DNA of 64,000 nucleotides, from the NCBI RefSeq assembly GCF_017874715.1, contig NZ_JAGGLR010000019.1, forward strand, positions 208,746 to 272,745, written 5' to 3'. The notes beneath the pieces are model-generated. The model searched no databases, was not told the DNA's origin, and was given only the letters and a program-made list of their open reading frames with translations. This document shows, in pieces, positions 1 to 8,276 of the stretch; position 1 is the stretch's first letter, and each line of letters opens with the position of its first letter. This DNA is from Streptomyces iranensis (lineage in GTDB: Bacteria > Actinomycetota > Actinomycetes > Streptomycetales > Streptomycetaceae). The position numbers and the translations under genes are program-made.

Positions 1-147
1 GACGTAGTTGTCGAACAGCTTGCGCGCCTCGTCCTGCTCTGCGCCCCAGCCCCAATCGGTGCCGAAGGTCGCCGCGCCCAGCGCCAGTGGTGAGACCCGC
101 AGCCCGGAACGGCCGAGTAGTCGGTAGGTGTCGAGGGTGAGCGACAT
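1..147 (-). CDS. Aldo/keto reductase, N-terminal part (runs off the window)
   Basis: Only the first 49 codons are present; the gene continues past the left edge. The translation begins MSLTLDTYRLLGRSGLRVSPLALG, and the stretch LGRSGLRVSPLALGAATFG is the first beta-strand motif of NADPH-dependent aldo/keto reductases. The start is chosen at the second of two adjacent ATG codons (145-147), which sits 5 nt after AGGAGG; the first ATG (148-150) is only 2 nt from it. The gene is divergent from the glycosyltransferase at 464. Family is clear; substrate cannot be told from this fragment. Confidence 0.8.
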   Translation of the reverse strand, partial: MSLTLDTYRLLGRSGLRVSPLALGAATFGTDWGWGAEQDEARKLFDNYV

Positions 148-463
148 CATGTCCTCCTGTGCTTATGATCCGCTGCCGAAAACGAGTCTGTGACCGCCGC
201 GAGCCGGAGATAAGGGAAGGAAGTTCCTGGGAACGCCAGTCCTACCCTGGCTGTGGGGCCCGGCGCTGAGCGGGTACTTACCGCTTGCCGAGGCCGGAAA
301 ATCGGGAGGCGGACCCGTCTCCGACCGGGGTACCGTCATCCGCATGGACTCGTTCCTTCAGATCTACGGCTGACACGCCGTTCCGCCCCGCGCACCGGCG
401 ACATCGCCGCTGCGCCGGGCCGTCGTGTCCATCTCGGCCTAGACCTGAAACGAGTGATCCCAT
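148..463. other. Divergent intergenic region
   Basis: This 316-bp stretch separates the divergent aldo/keto reductase and glycosyltransferase. It holds the AGGAGG ribosome site of the reductase. I see no RNA gene and no convincing small gene; the short open frames here have no family features. Confidence 0.5.
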
Positions 464-1639
464 ATGTCCCGTCGCCGTGCGCATATCGCCATGGTCGGCA
501 TCCCCGCCATCAGCCACACCCTCCCCAGCCTCGAGATCATCCGTGAGCTCGTGGCGCGCGGGCACCGGGTGACGTACGCCAACGATCCCTTCGTCGCGGA
601 CGTCATCAAGCCGACCGGTGCCGAGTTCGTACCGTTCGAGTCCACCCTGCCGGTCGCCGACAACGACTGGCCGGAGGACCCGATCGCCGCGATGACCCTG
701 TTCCTGGACGACGCCGTCCACGTCCTGCCGCAACTCCGCGCCGTGTACGACCGGGACCCGGCCGATGTGTACCTCTACGACATCGGCGCGTACCCCGCCC
801 GGGTGCTCGCCGAGACGCAGGGGCGCCCGCTGGTCCAGCTGTCGCCGACGATCGTGGGTTGGGAGGGCTATCACGACGAGGTCGGGGGGCAGATCATGAG
901 CCTTCCCGGTGCGGACGCGTATCAGGAGAAGTTCGCGACGTGGCTCGTGGAGTCCGGCGCCACCACCACGGATCCGAACGTCTTCTCCGGGCAGCCGCCG
1001 CGCTGTGTCGCGCTCATTCCCCGTGCGATGCAGCCGAACGCCGACCGGGTGAACACCGAGGTCGTGACGTTCGTCGGGCCGTGCCTCGGGGACCGTGCCG
1101 ACCAGGGCGGTTGGGAGCGTCCGGCCGGTGCGGAGAACGTGCTGCTGGTCTCGCTGGGCTCGGCGTACACCCGGCAGGCCGCCTTTTACCGCGAGTGCGT
1201 CGCGGCCTTCGGGGATCTGCCCGGGTGGCATGTGGTGCTGCAGATCGGCAAGTACGTCGACCCGGGTGAGCTGGGGGAGATCCCGGCGAACATCGAGGTC
1301 CACAACTGGGTGCCGCAGCTGGCGATCCTGGAGCGGGCCGACGCGTTCATCACCCATGCGGGGATGGGCGGCAGCAACGAGGGGCTCTACACCGGCTGTC
1401 CGATGATCGCCGTGCCGCAGGGCGCGGAACAGGCCATGAACGCCGACCGGCTCGTCGAACTGGGCGTGGCCCGCCGCTTCGACACGGCCGACGCCACCGC
1501 AGGGGACCTGCGCGCCGCGCTGCTCGAACTCGCCACGGACCCGGAGGTCGCGCGCACCTCGGCGCGGCTGCGGGACCAGGTGCGGGCCGAGGGCGGCACC
1601 GGGCGGGCGGCCGATCTGATCGAGGAGACGCTGGGCTGA
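464..1639 (+). CDS. MGT-family (macrolide-type) glycosyltransferase
   Basis: The 391-residue protein is a GT-B, family 1 glycosyltransferase of the macrolide glycosyltransferase group (OleD/Mgt type), which uses UDP-sugars to modify and often inactivate macrolides or other hydrophobic acceptors. Visible marks are the N-terminal MVGIPAISHTLPSLEIIREL acceptor-domain start with a histidine (H in ISHT) at the usual catalytic-base position, and the C-terminal nucleotide-sugar motif VHNWVPQLAILERADAFITH followed by HAGMGGSNEGLYTGCPMIAV and PQGAEQAMNADRLVELG. Length is normal for the family. It appears to be a single-gene unit closed by a strong terminator. The ribosome site before ATG 464 is weak. 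Acceptor is unknown; self-resistance or detoxification is an inference from the family. Confidence 0.9.
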   Translation: MSRRRAHIAMVGIPAISHTLPSLEIIRELVARGHRVTYANDPFVADVIKPTGAEFVPFESTLPVADNDWPEDPIAAMTLFLDDAVHVLPQLRAVYDRDPADVYLYDIGAYPARVLAETQGRPLVQLSPTIVGWEGYHDEVGGQIMSLPGADAYQEKFATWLVESGATTTDPNVFSGQPPRCVALIPRAMQPNADRVNTEVVTFVGPCLGDRADQGGWERPAGAENVLLVSLGSAYTRQAAFYRECVAAFGDLPGWHVVLQIGKYVDPGELGEIPANIEVHNWVPQLAILERADAFITHAGMGGSNEGLYTGCPMIAVPQGAEQAMNADRLVELGVARRFDTADATAGDLRAALLELATDPEVARTSARLRDQVRAEGGTGRAADLIEETLG

Positions 1640-1644
1640 CACGG

Positions 1645-1679
1645 CGATGGCCCGGCCGCTTGGGGCGGCCGGGCCATCG
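1645..1679. terminator. Bidirectional terminator
   Basis: A perfect 15-bp inverted repeat (arms CGATGGCCCGGCCGC and its complement) encloses a 5-nt loop. It lies between the convergent ends of the glycosyltransferase (1639) and the 5'-nucleotidase (1695), so it can serve both. No T-tract, as is usual in this kind of genome. Confidence 0.85.
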
Positions 1680-1694
1680 GCAGGTGTCGGGCGG

Positions 1695-3515
1695 TTACTT
1701 CACGATCGTGATGCGGTCCGCCTTCGGCGGGTCCAGGGGCGAGGACTGCGACGAGTGCGCGCCCAGGTAGGCCGTGAACGCGTCCAGGTCGGAGGCGCCG
1801 ACGAGCTTGTTCTTGCCGTCCTTGAAGGCGGGGAAGCCGTCGCCGCCGCCCGCGAGGAACTCGTTCAGCGCGACGCGGTAGGTCTTGGCGGGGTCGATCG
1901 CCGCACCGTTCAGCTTCACCGAGTCCGTGACGATCCGGTCCTTGCCGGACTTGGTCAGATCCAGGGTGTAGGTGAGGCCCTTGGAGACCTGGAGGATCTT
2001 CGGGGAGGCCTCGTTCGAGCCGCTGACCTGCTGCTGGAGCGCGGTGATGAGCTGGGAGCCGGTCAGGTCGAGCACGTTCATCATGTTGGTGAACGGCTGG
2101 ACCGTGAACGCCTCGCCGTAGGTCACCACCCCGTCCCCCTCGCTGCCCGACGCCTTGTGGGCGAGGTCGGAGCGGATGCCGCCGGGGTTCATGAAGGCGA
2201 GTTGGGCGCCGCCCTTGTCGAACGGGGAGAGCGCTTCGAGCTGGCCGTCGGCGATGACGTCGCCCAGGGGCGTCTCGTAGGCGGTGGAGCCGCGGCCGTT
2301 GACGTCGGCGGAGACATAGCCGACCGGCTTGTTGGCGATCGGGGCTGCCAGCTTGTTCCAGCGCCCGATGAGCGAGGTCATGTCGGGGGCCTTGGGCTGC
2401 TCACGGTCCACGATGTGGTTCGCCGCGTGGGCGCCCTTCACGCTCGTCCGCACGATGTCGCCGGTGCGGCGGTCGTAGGTGAGCGTGGTGTCGGTGTAGA
2501 GACGGCCGAAGGAGGCCGCGGAGGTCACCGTGCGCGGGGTGCCGGACGGGTCCGGGACGGTGCAGGTGTACGCCTGGTGGGTGTGGCCGGTGACCAGGGC
2601 GTCGACCTTGGGCGTGATGTTCTTGGCGATGTCGACGATGGGGCCGGAGACGCCCTTGCCCGCACCGCCGTTGTCGCAGTCGTAGTTGTACGAGGGGGAG
2701 GCGGGCAGCCCGCCCTCGTGGATGAGCGCGACGATCGACTTCACGCCCTTGTGCTGGAGCTCCTTGGCGTACTTGTTGATCGTCTCGACCTCGTCGTGGA
2801 ACTTCAGGCCCTTGACGCCCTCGGCGGTGACGATGTCCGGGGTGCCCTCGAGGGTGACCCCGATGAAGCCGATCTTCACGCCCTTGTGCTTCCACACGGT
2901 GTAGGGCTTGAGGATGGGCTTGTCGGTCTTCTCGTCGGTGACGTTCGCGGCGAGGTAGGGGAAGTCGGCACCCGGGAAGGTCTTGCCCTTCTCGTAGCAG
3001 CCCTCCTTGGGGTGGCAGCCGCCGTTCTGGATGCGGCTCAGCTCGGCGCGGCCCTCGTCGAACTCGTGGTTGCCGACGGAGGTGACGTCGAGGTCCAGCT
3101 TGTTGAGCGCCTCGATGGTCGGCTCGTCGTGGAAGAGCCCGGACAGCAGCGGGCTGGCCCCGATCATGTCGCCGCCGGCGGCGGTGACCGAGTACTCGTG
3201 ACCCTTACGGGCGTTACGGAGCGAGGTGGCGAGGTATTCGGCGCCACCCGCCGGAATGGTCTTGGTGGTGCCGTCCGCCTGGGCCTCGGTGACGGTACCC
3301 GAGGAGCCCTGCGGGGGTTCCAGGTTTCCGTGCAGATCGTTGAAGGACAGCAGCTGCACGTCGACGGTGCGTCCGGGCCGGTGCTTGTCCGAGGCGGCAG
3401 CGGTGTCCGCACCCGCCGGGCTCACGGCGGTCAGCACCCCGGCCGCGGCGGCCAGCACCGCGACTCCCGTGGCCAACCGGCGTGCCGCCCCGCGCCGTTG
3501 AGGTCTCGCTGGCAT
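1695..3515 (-). CDS. Secreted bifunctional metallophosphatase/5'-nucleotidase
   Basis: A 606-residue exported enzyme that hydrolyses extracellular nucleotides to nucleosides and phosphate. Residues 1-36 are a signal peptide (Arg-rich start, Ala/Val-rich core, SPAGADTAAA cleavage region). The metallophosphatase domain shows the dinuclear-metal motifs in order: FNDLHGN (D60, H62), GGDMIGAS, VGNHEFDEG, LIHEGG and VTGHTHQ. The C-terminal 5'-nucleotidase domain contains NPGGIRSDL and a GDGFPAF stretch for substrate binding. ATG 3515 follows AGGGGACGAC. The gene lies next to mshD in the arrangement usual for Streptomyces. A PHO-box-like repeat in its promoter suggests induction on phosphate starvation. 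Confidence 0.93.
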   Translation of the reverse strand: MPARPQRRGAARRLATGVAVLAAAAGVLTAVSPAGADTAAASDKHRPGRTVDVQLLSFNDLHGNLEPPQGSSGTVTEAQADGTTKTIPAGGAEYLATSLRNARKGHEYSVTAAGGDMIGASPLLSGLFHDEPTIEALNKLDLDVTSVGNHEFDEGRAELSRIQNGGCHPKEGCYEKGKTFPGADFPYLAANVTDEKTDKPILKPYTVWKHKGVKIGFIGVTLEGTPDIVTAEGVKGLKFHDEVETINKYAKELQHKGVKSIVALIHEGGLPASPSYNYDCDNGGAGKGVSGPIVDIAKNITPKVDALVTGHTHQAYTCTVPDPSGTPRTVTSAASFGRLYTDTTLTYDRRTGDIVRTSVKGAHAANHIVDREQPKAPDMTSLIGRWNKLAAPIANKPVGYVSADVNGRGSTAYETPLGDVIADGQLEALSPFDKGGAQLAFMNPGGIRSDLAHKASGSEGDGVVTYGEAFTVQPFTNMMNVLDLTGSQLITALQQQVSGSNEASPKILQVSKGLTYTLDLTKSGKDRIVTDSVKLNGAAIDPAKTYRVALNEFLAGGGDGFPAFKDGKNKLVGASDLDAFTAYLGAHSSQSSPLDPPKADRITIVK

Positions 3516-3587
3516 GTCGTCCCCTTGTGTGCCCCGTGGTGGATGGTGGAGCGCAGCTTACGGTCAACGCGCGTAGCGGGGCAGGGG

Positions 3588-3620
3588 CGGGAGGTTAAGA
3601 GCTGGTGGCCGATGGTCAAC
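3588..3620 (-). promoter_or_regulatory. Candidate PHO box for the 5'-nucleotidase
   Basis: Read on the minus strand there are 11-nt units beginning GTTGACCATCG, GCCACCAGCTC and TTAACCTCCCG, so GTTGACC and CTTAACC are 22 nt apart, resembling the GTTCACC-type 11-mer repeats bound by PhoP. A TAAGCT -10-like hexamer lies closer to the gene (3555-3560). The match is imperfect; direct PhoP control is an inference. Confidence 0.35.
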
Positions 3621-3702
3621 GGTGTGGGACGACTTCGCCCGTTCGGCGGAAAAGTCCTGATGAGGGGTTTCAGTGGTGGTTCGTTATGTGAGCGTGCGGA
3701 TC

Positions 3703-4770
3703 ATGCAGAACGAACTCACGAAGCAGCCGCCCATCCCCGCACAGGGGTCCGAGCTCCCGCCGGGCTTCTTCGAACTGGTCGATGACCTCAAGGCGATCGT
3801 CACGCAGGCGAGCGTGCGTGCTCAGCTCAAGGTCAACACCGAGATGATCAAGATGTACTGGGAGATCGGCCGGACGATCCTTGAGCGGACAGAGCGGGAG
3901 AGGTGGGGGTCGAAGGTGCTTGAGCGGGTGGCGACGGAGTTGCGTACAGCCTTCCCGAATCAGCGGAGTTTCGGTGCGCGGAATCTCAAGTACATGCAGC
4001 AGATGGCTCGAACATGGCCCGAACAAATTGGGCAACAAGCTGTTGCCCAATTGCCCTGGGGCCACATCACCCTGCTGATGGGCCGCTGCAAGACCCGTCC
4101 TGAGCTGGACTTCTACGCTCAGGGGGCCGTGCAACAAGGGTGGTCCCGCGTCATGCTCGACCACTGGATCGACGCGCAGTTGCACCTCACCCAGGGCGCC
4201 GCGCTCAACAACTTCGACGCCACGCTCCCGGAGGACTCCGATGCCGTCAACGAGGTCGTCAAGGACCCCTACCGAGTCGACTTCACTCGGCTCTCCGGCA
4301 AGGTGGCGGAGCGCGACCTTGAGGACGCGCTGGTGCAGCAGCTCGTCCGGTTCCTGACCGAACTCGGGGTCGGCTTCGCCTTCGTCGGGCGCCAGTACCC
4401 CATCAAGGTCGGTGACGAGGAGTTCCGGATCGACCTGCTCTTCTACCACTACAAGCTGCACCGCTTCGTCGTCATCGAGCTGAAGACCGACAAGGCCCGC
4501 CCCGCCCACCTGGGCCAGCTCGGCTTCTACGTCACCGTTGTCGACGACCTGGTCCGGGACAAGGAGCGCGACGATCCGACCCTCGGGATCCTCATCGCGA
4601 AGAGCCGCGACAAGGGGACGATCGAGTACGCGCTGCGGAGCAACAACGCACCGCTCGCCGTGAGCACCTACGCCGCGCTGCCGCCCCATGTGCGGGAGCT
4701 GATGCCCAGCGCCGAGGATCTCTCCCGCATCGCCGACGACGTCCTCGAGGGGGATGGGACAGCCGGGTGA
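3703..4770 (+). CDS. DUF1016 (YhcG-type) PD-(D/E)XK nuclease-like protein
   Basis: The 355-residue protein has the two parts of the DUF1016/YhcG family. The N-terminal half holds the conserved MYWEIGRTILE and RNLKYMQQMARTWP helices and the signature AQLPWGHITLLM. The C-terminal half is a PD-(D/E)XK-type fold with EFRIDLLFYH and VVIELKTDKARPAHLGQL supplying the acidic and lysine residues. Family members are often linked to mobile DNA and restriction-type loci; a substrate is not known here. The start is uncertain: GTG 3673 and ATG 3703 are both open, and I prefer ATG 3703 because a TATGTG -10-like box lies at 3685-3690. A perfect palindrome is embedded in the codons for IGQQAVAQL (4026-4052), with the same geometry as the one in front of mshD. 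Confidence 0.85.
   Translation: MQNELTKQPPIPAQGSELPPGFFELVDDLKAIVTQASVRAQLKVNTEMIKMYWEIGRTILERTERERWGSKVLERVATELRTAFPNQRSFGARNLKYMQQMARTWPEQIGQQAVAQLPWGHITLLMGRCKTRPELDFYAQGAVQQGWSRVMLDHWIDAQLHLTQGAALNNFDATLPEDSDAVNEVVKDPYRVDFTRLSGKVAERDLEDALVQQLVRFLTELGVGFAFVGRQYPIKVGDEEFRIDLLFYHYKLHRFVVIELKTDKARPAHLGQLGFYVTVVDDLVRDKERDDPTLGILIAKSRDKGTIEYALRSNNAPLAVSTYAALPPHVRELMPSAEDLSRIADDVLEGDGTAG
4026..4052. repeat. Palindrome inside the DUF1016 gene
   Basis: Two perfect 12-bp arms (AATTGGGCAACA and its complement) flank the 3-nt centre AGC. The layout, AATTG-N7 arm, 3-nt centre, CAATT, is identical to the palindrome at 4784-4810 upstream of mshD. It encodes part of a conserved protein motif, so it is both coding and palindromic. 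Confidence 0.8.
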
Positions 4771-4783
4771 CTCACGGGTAACA

Positions 4784-4810
4784 AATTGTCCAGCAGCTTG
4801 CTGCACAATT
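4784..4810. promoter_or_regulatory. Palindromic operator overlapping the mshD promoter
   Basis: Arms AATTGTCCAGCA and TGCTGCACAATT surround the centre GCT; 11 of 12 positions pair. The right half covers the predicted -35 of mshD (TTGCTG, 4798-4803), so a protein bound here should block transcription. Outer halves AATTG/CAATT resemble MarR-type operators, but no MarR gene is adjacent; the regulator is unknown. Confidence 0.6.
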
Positions 4811-4825
4811 GGGCCGCCGTAGGCT
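4798..4825 (+). promoter_or_regulatory. Promoter of mshD (leaderless)
   Basis: -35 TTGCTG (4798-4803), 16-nt spacer, -10 TAGGCT (4820-4825). ATG 4833 follows the -10 by 7 nt, so the transcript should start at or next to the start codon. No ribosome binding site is present, which agrees with a leaderless mRNA. Confidence 0.6.
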
Positions 4826-4832
4826 CGGCCCC

Positions 4833-5765
4833 ATGAATGACGTGGTGAACGAGACATCCGGTGCCCGGCGGCTCGATGTGCTGGAGGAGTTGACGTCGGC
4901 CGAGGTGGAGGATGTGCTGCGGCTGATCGCGGAGTCCGCGCGGGCCGATGGGCAGCAGGCGGTGTCCGAGCAGGGGCGGCTGCAGCTGCGGGGGCGGCGG
5001 GAGGGGGTGCGGCATCTGGTGTTGCGGGAGCCGAGTGGGGAGCTCGTGGGGTACGCGCAGCTGGAGGACACCGACCCGGTGGAGGCTCCGGCCGCCGAGC
5101 TGGTCGTGCATCCGGGGCACCGGGGGCAGGGACACGGCCGGGCGCTGGGGGTGACCCTGCTGAGGGAGTCGGGGAAGCGGCTGCGGATCTGGGCGCACGG
5201 GGGGCATGCCTCGGCGCGCCATCTCGCGCAGGTGCTGGGGCTGACGTTGTTCCGGGAGTTGCGGCAGATGCGGCGGCCCCTGGGGTCGCTCGCGGACCTG
5301 GGTCTTCCGGAGCCCACCTTCCCGGAGGGCGTGACCGTACGGACCTTCCGGCCGGGTGCGGACGACGCCGCGTGGCTGGCGGCGAACGCGGCGGCCTTCG
5401 CCCACCACCCCGAGCAGGGTTCGCTCACCCAGCGTGATCTGGACGACCGCAAGGGCGAGCCGTGGTTCGACCCGGAGGGGTTCTTCCTGGCGGAGCGCGG
5501 CGGGGAGATCGTCGGGTTCCACTGGACGAAGGTGCATGCCGAGGAGCGGCTGGGGGAGGTCTACGTCGTGGGGGTGCGGCCGGACGCGCAGGGTGGCGGC
5601 CTCGGCAAGGCGCTGACCTCGATCGGGCTGCGGCATCTGGCGGCCCGCGGGCTGCCGACCGCGATGCTCTATGTGGACGCCGACAACTTCGCCGCGGTCG
5701 CGGTCTACGAGCGGCTCGGCTTCGTCACCCATGAGACGGATCTGATGTATCGGACCGAGACCTGA
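4833..5765 (+). CDS. mshD: Mycothiol synthase MshD
   Basis: The 310-residue enzyme is a tandem GNAT acetyltransferase that acetylates the cysteine of Cys-GlcN-Ins with acetyl-CoA, the last step of mycothiol synthesis. The N-terminal GNAT half has VVHPGHRGQGHGRALG. The C-terminal, active half shows AFAHHPEQGSLTQRDLDDR, KGEPWFDPEGFFLAE, VGFHWTKVH, the acetyl-CoA loop VVGVRPDAQGGGLGKAL, and YVDADNFAAVAVYERLGF. Length equals that of known MshD. ATG 4833 is chosen over the in-frame TTG at 4809 because the TAGGCT promoter lies between them. With mshA at 21877, two of the mycothiol genes are in this window. Confidence 0.95.
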   Translation: MNDVVNETSGARRLDVLEELTSAEVEDVLRLIAESARADGQQAVSEQGRLQLRGRREGVRHLVLREPSGELVGYAQLEDTDPVEAPAAELVVHPGHRGQGHGRALGVTLLRESGKRLRIWAHGGHASARHLAQVLGLTLFRELRQMRRPLGSLADLGLPEPTFPEGVTVRTFRPGADDAAWLAANAAAFAHHPEQGSLTQRDLDDRKGEPWFDPEGFFLAERGGEIVGFHWTKVHAEERLGEVYVVGVRPDAQGGGLGKALTSIGLRHLAARGLPTAMLYVDADNFAAVAVYERLGFVTHETDLMYRTET

Positions 5766-5797
5766 GCGGGCCTGAGCGGGCCTGAGCGGGGCCTGAG
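5761..5797 (+). repeat. 10-bp tandem repeat carrying the mshD stop codon
   Basis: The unit CCTGAGCGGG occurs three times exactly (5761-5790), followed after one extra G by a partial fourth copy. The genuine stop TGA (5763-5765) lies in the first unit, so later copies put TGA in the other two frames. Confidence 0.85.
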
Positions 5798-5882
5798 ACC
5801 GGGGGCGTGAAGGGGGACCCGGGGGCGTGAAGAGGGCGGGACCCCTGGGGGATGGGTCCCGATTTCCTACGCGCCATGTGAC

Positions 5883-5915
5883 CGTTACCGGCGATTCAAC
5901 CTTGGTTGCGAGCAT
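5883..5915 (+). promoter_or_regulatory. Candidate PHO box upstream of ppk
   Basis: Three consecutive 11-nt units, CGTTACCGGCG, ATTCAACCTTG and GTTGCGAGCAT, keep TT at the same place as the GTTCACC-type PhoP repeat. Streptomyces ppk genes are known PhoP targets, which supports the call, but each unit matches only partly. Confidence 0.35.
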
Positions 5916-6023
5916 CACTGAATGCAGCCCGCTGTGCCGAATTCGTCGAACCGGAGGCTCCGTGCCGTTTCCGCACCCGCTTCCGCCACGCCGTATTCCC
6001 CTCCGGCGCGGAACAATGAGTTC

Positions 6024-8276
6024 ATGAGCCACACAAGCGGTCAGGCATCGGTTTCCCCGCAGCCCCAGCCCAACTCCCAGCCTTCGGTCGGGTCCATCGC
6101 GGCCCACCGGCCGCATGCTGTCGCCGCACCGGTGCGGTCGCTCGACCCCGATCTCGACGCCGACCTGGACTCGTACGAGGAGGGCACCGGGCCCGGCACG
6201 GAGGACGGCGAGCTGCCGCAGGGGCGGTTCCTGGACCGGGAGCGCAGCTGGCTCGCGTTCAACGAGCGGGTGCTGGAGCTGGCCGAGGACCCGTCCACTC
6301 CGCTGCTGGAGCGGGCCAACTTCCTGGCGATCTTCGCCAGCAATCTGGACGAGTTCTTCATGGTGCGGGTCGCCGGTCTCAAGCGGCGCATCGCCACCGG
6401 GGTCGCCACCCGCTCGGCCTCCGGGCTGCAGCCGCGCGAGGTGCTGGAGCTGATCTGGAACCGGTCCCGTGAGCTCATGGCCCGGCACGCCGCCTGCTAC
6501 CAGCAGGACGTCGCCCCGGCGCTCGCGGAGGAGGGCATCCATCTGGTCCGCTGGCCGGATCTCACCGAGAAGGAGCAGTCCCGCCTCTTCACCCTCTTCC
6601 GGCAGCAGATCTTCCCCGTGCTGACCCCGCTCGCCGTGGACCCGGCACACCCCTTCCCGTATATCTCGGGGCTGTCGCTCAATCTCGCGGTCGTGGTGCG
6701 CAACCCCGTCAGCGGGCATGATCACTTCGCACGTGTGAAGGTCCCACCGTCGCTCTCCCGGTTCCTGGAGGCGTCGCCGCAGCAGTACGTACCGCTGGAG
6801 GACGTGATCGCGGCGCATCTGGAGGCGCTGTTCCCGGGGATGGAGGTGCTCGCGCACCACATGTTCCGGGTGACCCGCAACGAGGATCTCGAGGTCGAGG
6901 AGGACGACGCCGAGAACCTTCTGCAGGCCCTGGAGAAGGAACTGCTGCGCCGCCGCTTCGGGCCCCCGGTGCGGCTGGAGGTCGAGGAGTCCATCGACCC
7001 GTATGTGCTGGACCTGCTGGTGCGCGAGCTGAAGATCTCGGACGCGGAGGTCTATCCGCTCCCCGGACCGCTCGACCTCACCGGTCTTTTCGGCATAGCC
7101 GCGCTGGACCGGCCGGAGCTGAAGTACCCCAAGTTCGTGGCGGGCACCCACCGGGACCTCGCCGAGGTGGAGTCCGCCTCCCCGCCGGACATCTTCGCGG
7201 CGCTGCGCGAGCGGGACGTCCTCCTCCACCACCCGTACGACTCCTTCTCCACCTCCGTGCAGGCGTTCCTGGAGCAGGCGGCCGCCGATCCGGACGTCCT
7301 GGCGATCAAGCAGACGCTGTACCGCACCTCCGGCAAGTCGCCGATCGTCGACGCGCTCATAGACGCGGCCGAGTCCGGCAAGCAGGTGCTGGTGCTGGTC
7401 GAGATCAAGGCCCGCTTCGACGAGCACGCCAACATCAAGTGGGCGCGCAAGCTGGAGGAGGCCGGCTGCCACGTGGTCTACGGCCTGCTGGGCCTGAAGA
7501 CCCACTGCAAGCTGTCGCTGGTGGTCCGCCAGGAGGGCGACACCCTCACCCGCTACTCGCACGTGGGCACCGGCAACTACCACCCCAAGACCGCCCGGCT
7601 GTACGAGGACCTGGGGCTGCTGACGGCGAACTCCCAGGTCGGCGCGGACCTCTCCGACCTCTTCAACCGGCTGAGCGGCTACTCCCGGCGGGAGAACTAC
7701 CGGCGGCTGCTGGTCGCCCCCAAGTCGCTGCGCGACGGGCTGATCACCCGGATCAACAAGGAGATCACACACCAGCGGGCGGGGCGCCCGGCCTACGTCA
7801 AGATCAAGGTCAACTCGATGGTCGACGAGGCCGTCGTCGACGCCCTCTACCAGGCCTCGCAGGCCGGGGTGACGGTCGATGTGTGGGTGCGCGGCATCTG
7901 CGCGCTGCGGCCGGGCGTCCCCGGACTCTCGGAGAACATCCGGGTCCGCTCGGTCCTCGGACGCTTTCTGGAGCATTCACGCGTGTTCGCGTTCGGGAAC
8001 GGCGGCGAGCCGGAGGTGTGGATCGGCAGCGCCGACATGATGCACCGCAATCTCGACCGCCGGATCGAGGCGCTGGTGCGGGTCACCGACCCCGGCCACC
8101 GCGCCGCCCTCAACCGTCTGCTGGAGACCGGGATGGCCGACTCCACCTCCTCCTGGCACCTGGGCCCGGACGGCGAGTGGACCCGGCGCGCCACGGACGC
8201 GGACGGCCAGCCGCTGCGGAACGTTCAGGAGATGCTCATCGACGCCCGGAGGCGACGGCGTGGTTCAACGACATGA
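6024..8276 (+). CDS. ppk: Polyphosphate kinase (PPK1)
   Basis: The 750-residue enzyme reversibly makes polyphosphate from ATP and buffers cellular ATP. After a disordered N-terminus of about 70 residues come the N domain (FLDRERSWLAFNERVLELAED, ANFLAIFASNLDEFFMVRVAG), the head domain, and the two catalytic C domains. The phospho-accepting histidine region is seen in TRYSHVGTGNYHPKTARLY, and ATP/Mg-binding residues in LVEIKARFDEHANIKWARKL and EVWIGSADMMHRNLDRRIE. ATG 6024 (MSHTSGQ) is chosen because it resembles other Streptomyces PPK starts; an in-frame ATG at 5922 would lie close to the candidate PHO box. It overlaps the CHAD gene by 17 bp, so the two are probably co-transcribed. Confidence 0.95.
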   Translation: MSHTSGQASVSPQPQPNSQPSVGSIAAHRPHAVAAPVRSLDPDLDADLDSYEEGTGPGTEDGELPQGRFLDRERSWLAFNERVLELAEDPSTPLLERANFLAIFASNLDEFFMVRVAGLKRRIATGVATRSASGLQPREVLELIWNRSRELMARHAACYQQDVAPALAEEGIHLVRWPDLTEKEQSRLFTLFRQQIFPVLTPLAVDPAHPFPYISGLSLNLAVVVRNPVSGHDHFARVKVPPSLSRFLEASPQQYVPLEDVIAAHLEALFPGMEVLAHHMFRVTRNEDLEVEEDDAENLLQALEKELLRRRFGPPVRLEVEESIDPYVLDLLVRELKISDAEVYPLPGPLDLTGLFGIAALDRPELKYPKFVAGTHRDLAEVESASPPDIFAALRERDVLLHHPYDSFSTSVQAFLEQAAADPDVLAIKQTLYRTSGKSPIVDALIDAAESGKQVLVLVEIKARFDEHANIKWARKLEEAGCHVVYGLLGLKTHCKLSLVVRQEGDTLTRYSHVGTGNYHPKTARLYEDLGLLTANSQVGADLSDLFNRLSGYSRRENYRRLLVAPKSLRDGLITRINKEITHQRAGRPAYVKIKVNSMVDEAVVDALYQASQAGVTVDVWVRGICALRPGVPGLSENIRVRSVLGRFLEHSRVFAFGNGGEPEVWIGSADMMHRNLDRRIEALVRVTDPGHRAALNRLLETGMADSTSSWHLGPDGEWTRRATDADGQPLRNVQEMLIDARRRRRGSTT

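Noticed and set aside
278..1642. Long minus-strand open frame opposite the glycosyltransferase
   Set aside because: It is the high-G+C antisense shadow of a clear glycosyltransferase gene; its residues are Arg/Gly/Val-rich and match no family.
1647..3785. 712-codon plus-strand open frame opposite the 5'-nucleotidase
   Set aside because: Antisense shadow; the minus strand has all metallophosphatase motifs, and the plus frame has none.
4668..7976. 1,102-codon minus-strand open frame opposite mshD and ppk
   Set aside because: Antisense shadow covering two conserved genes; composition is typical of shadow frames.
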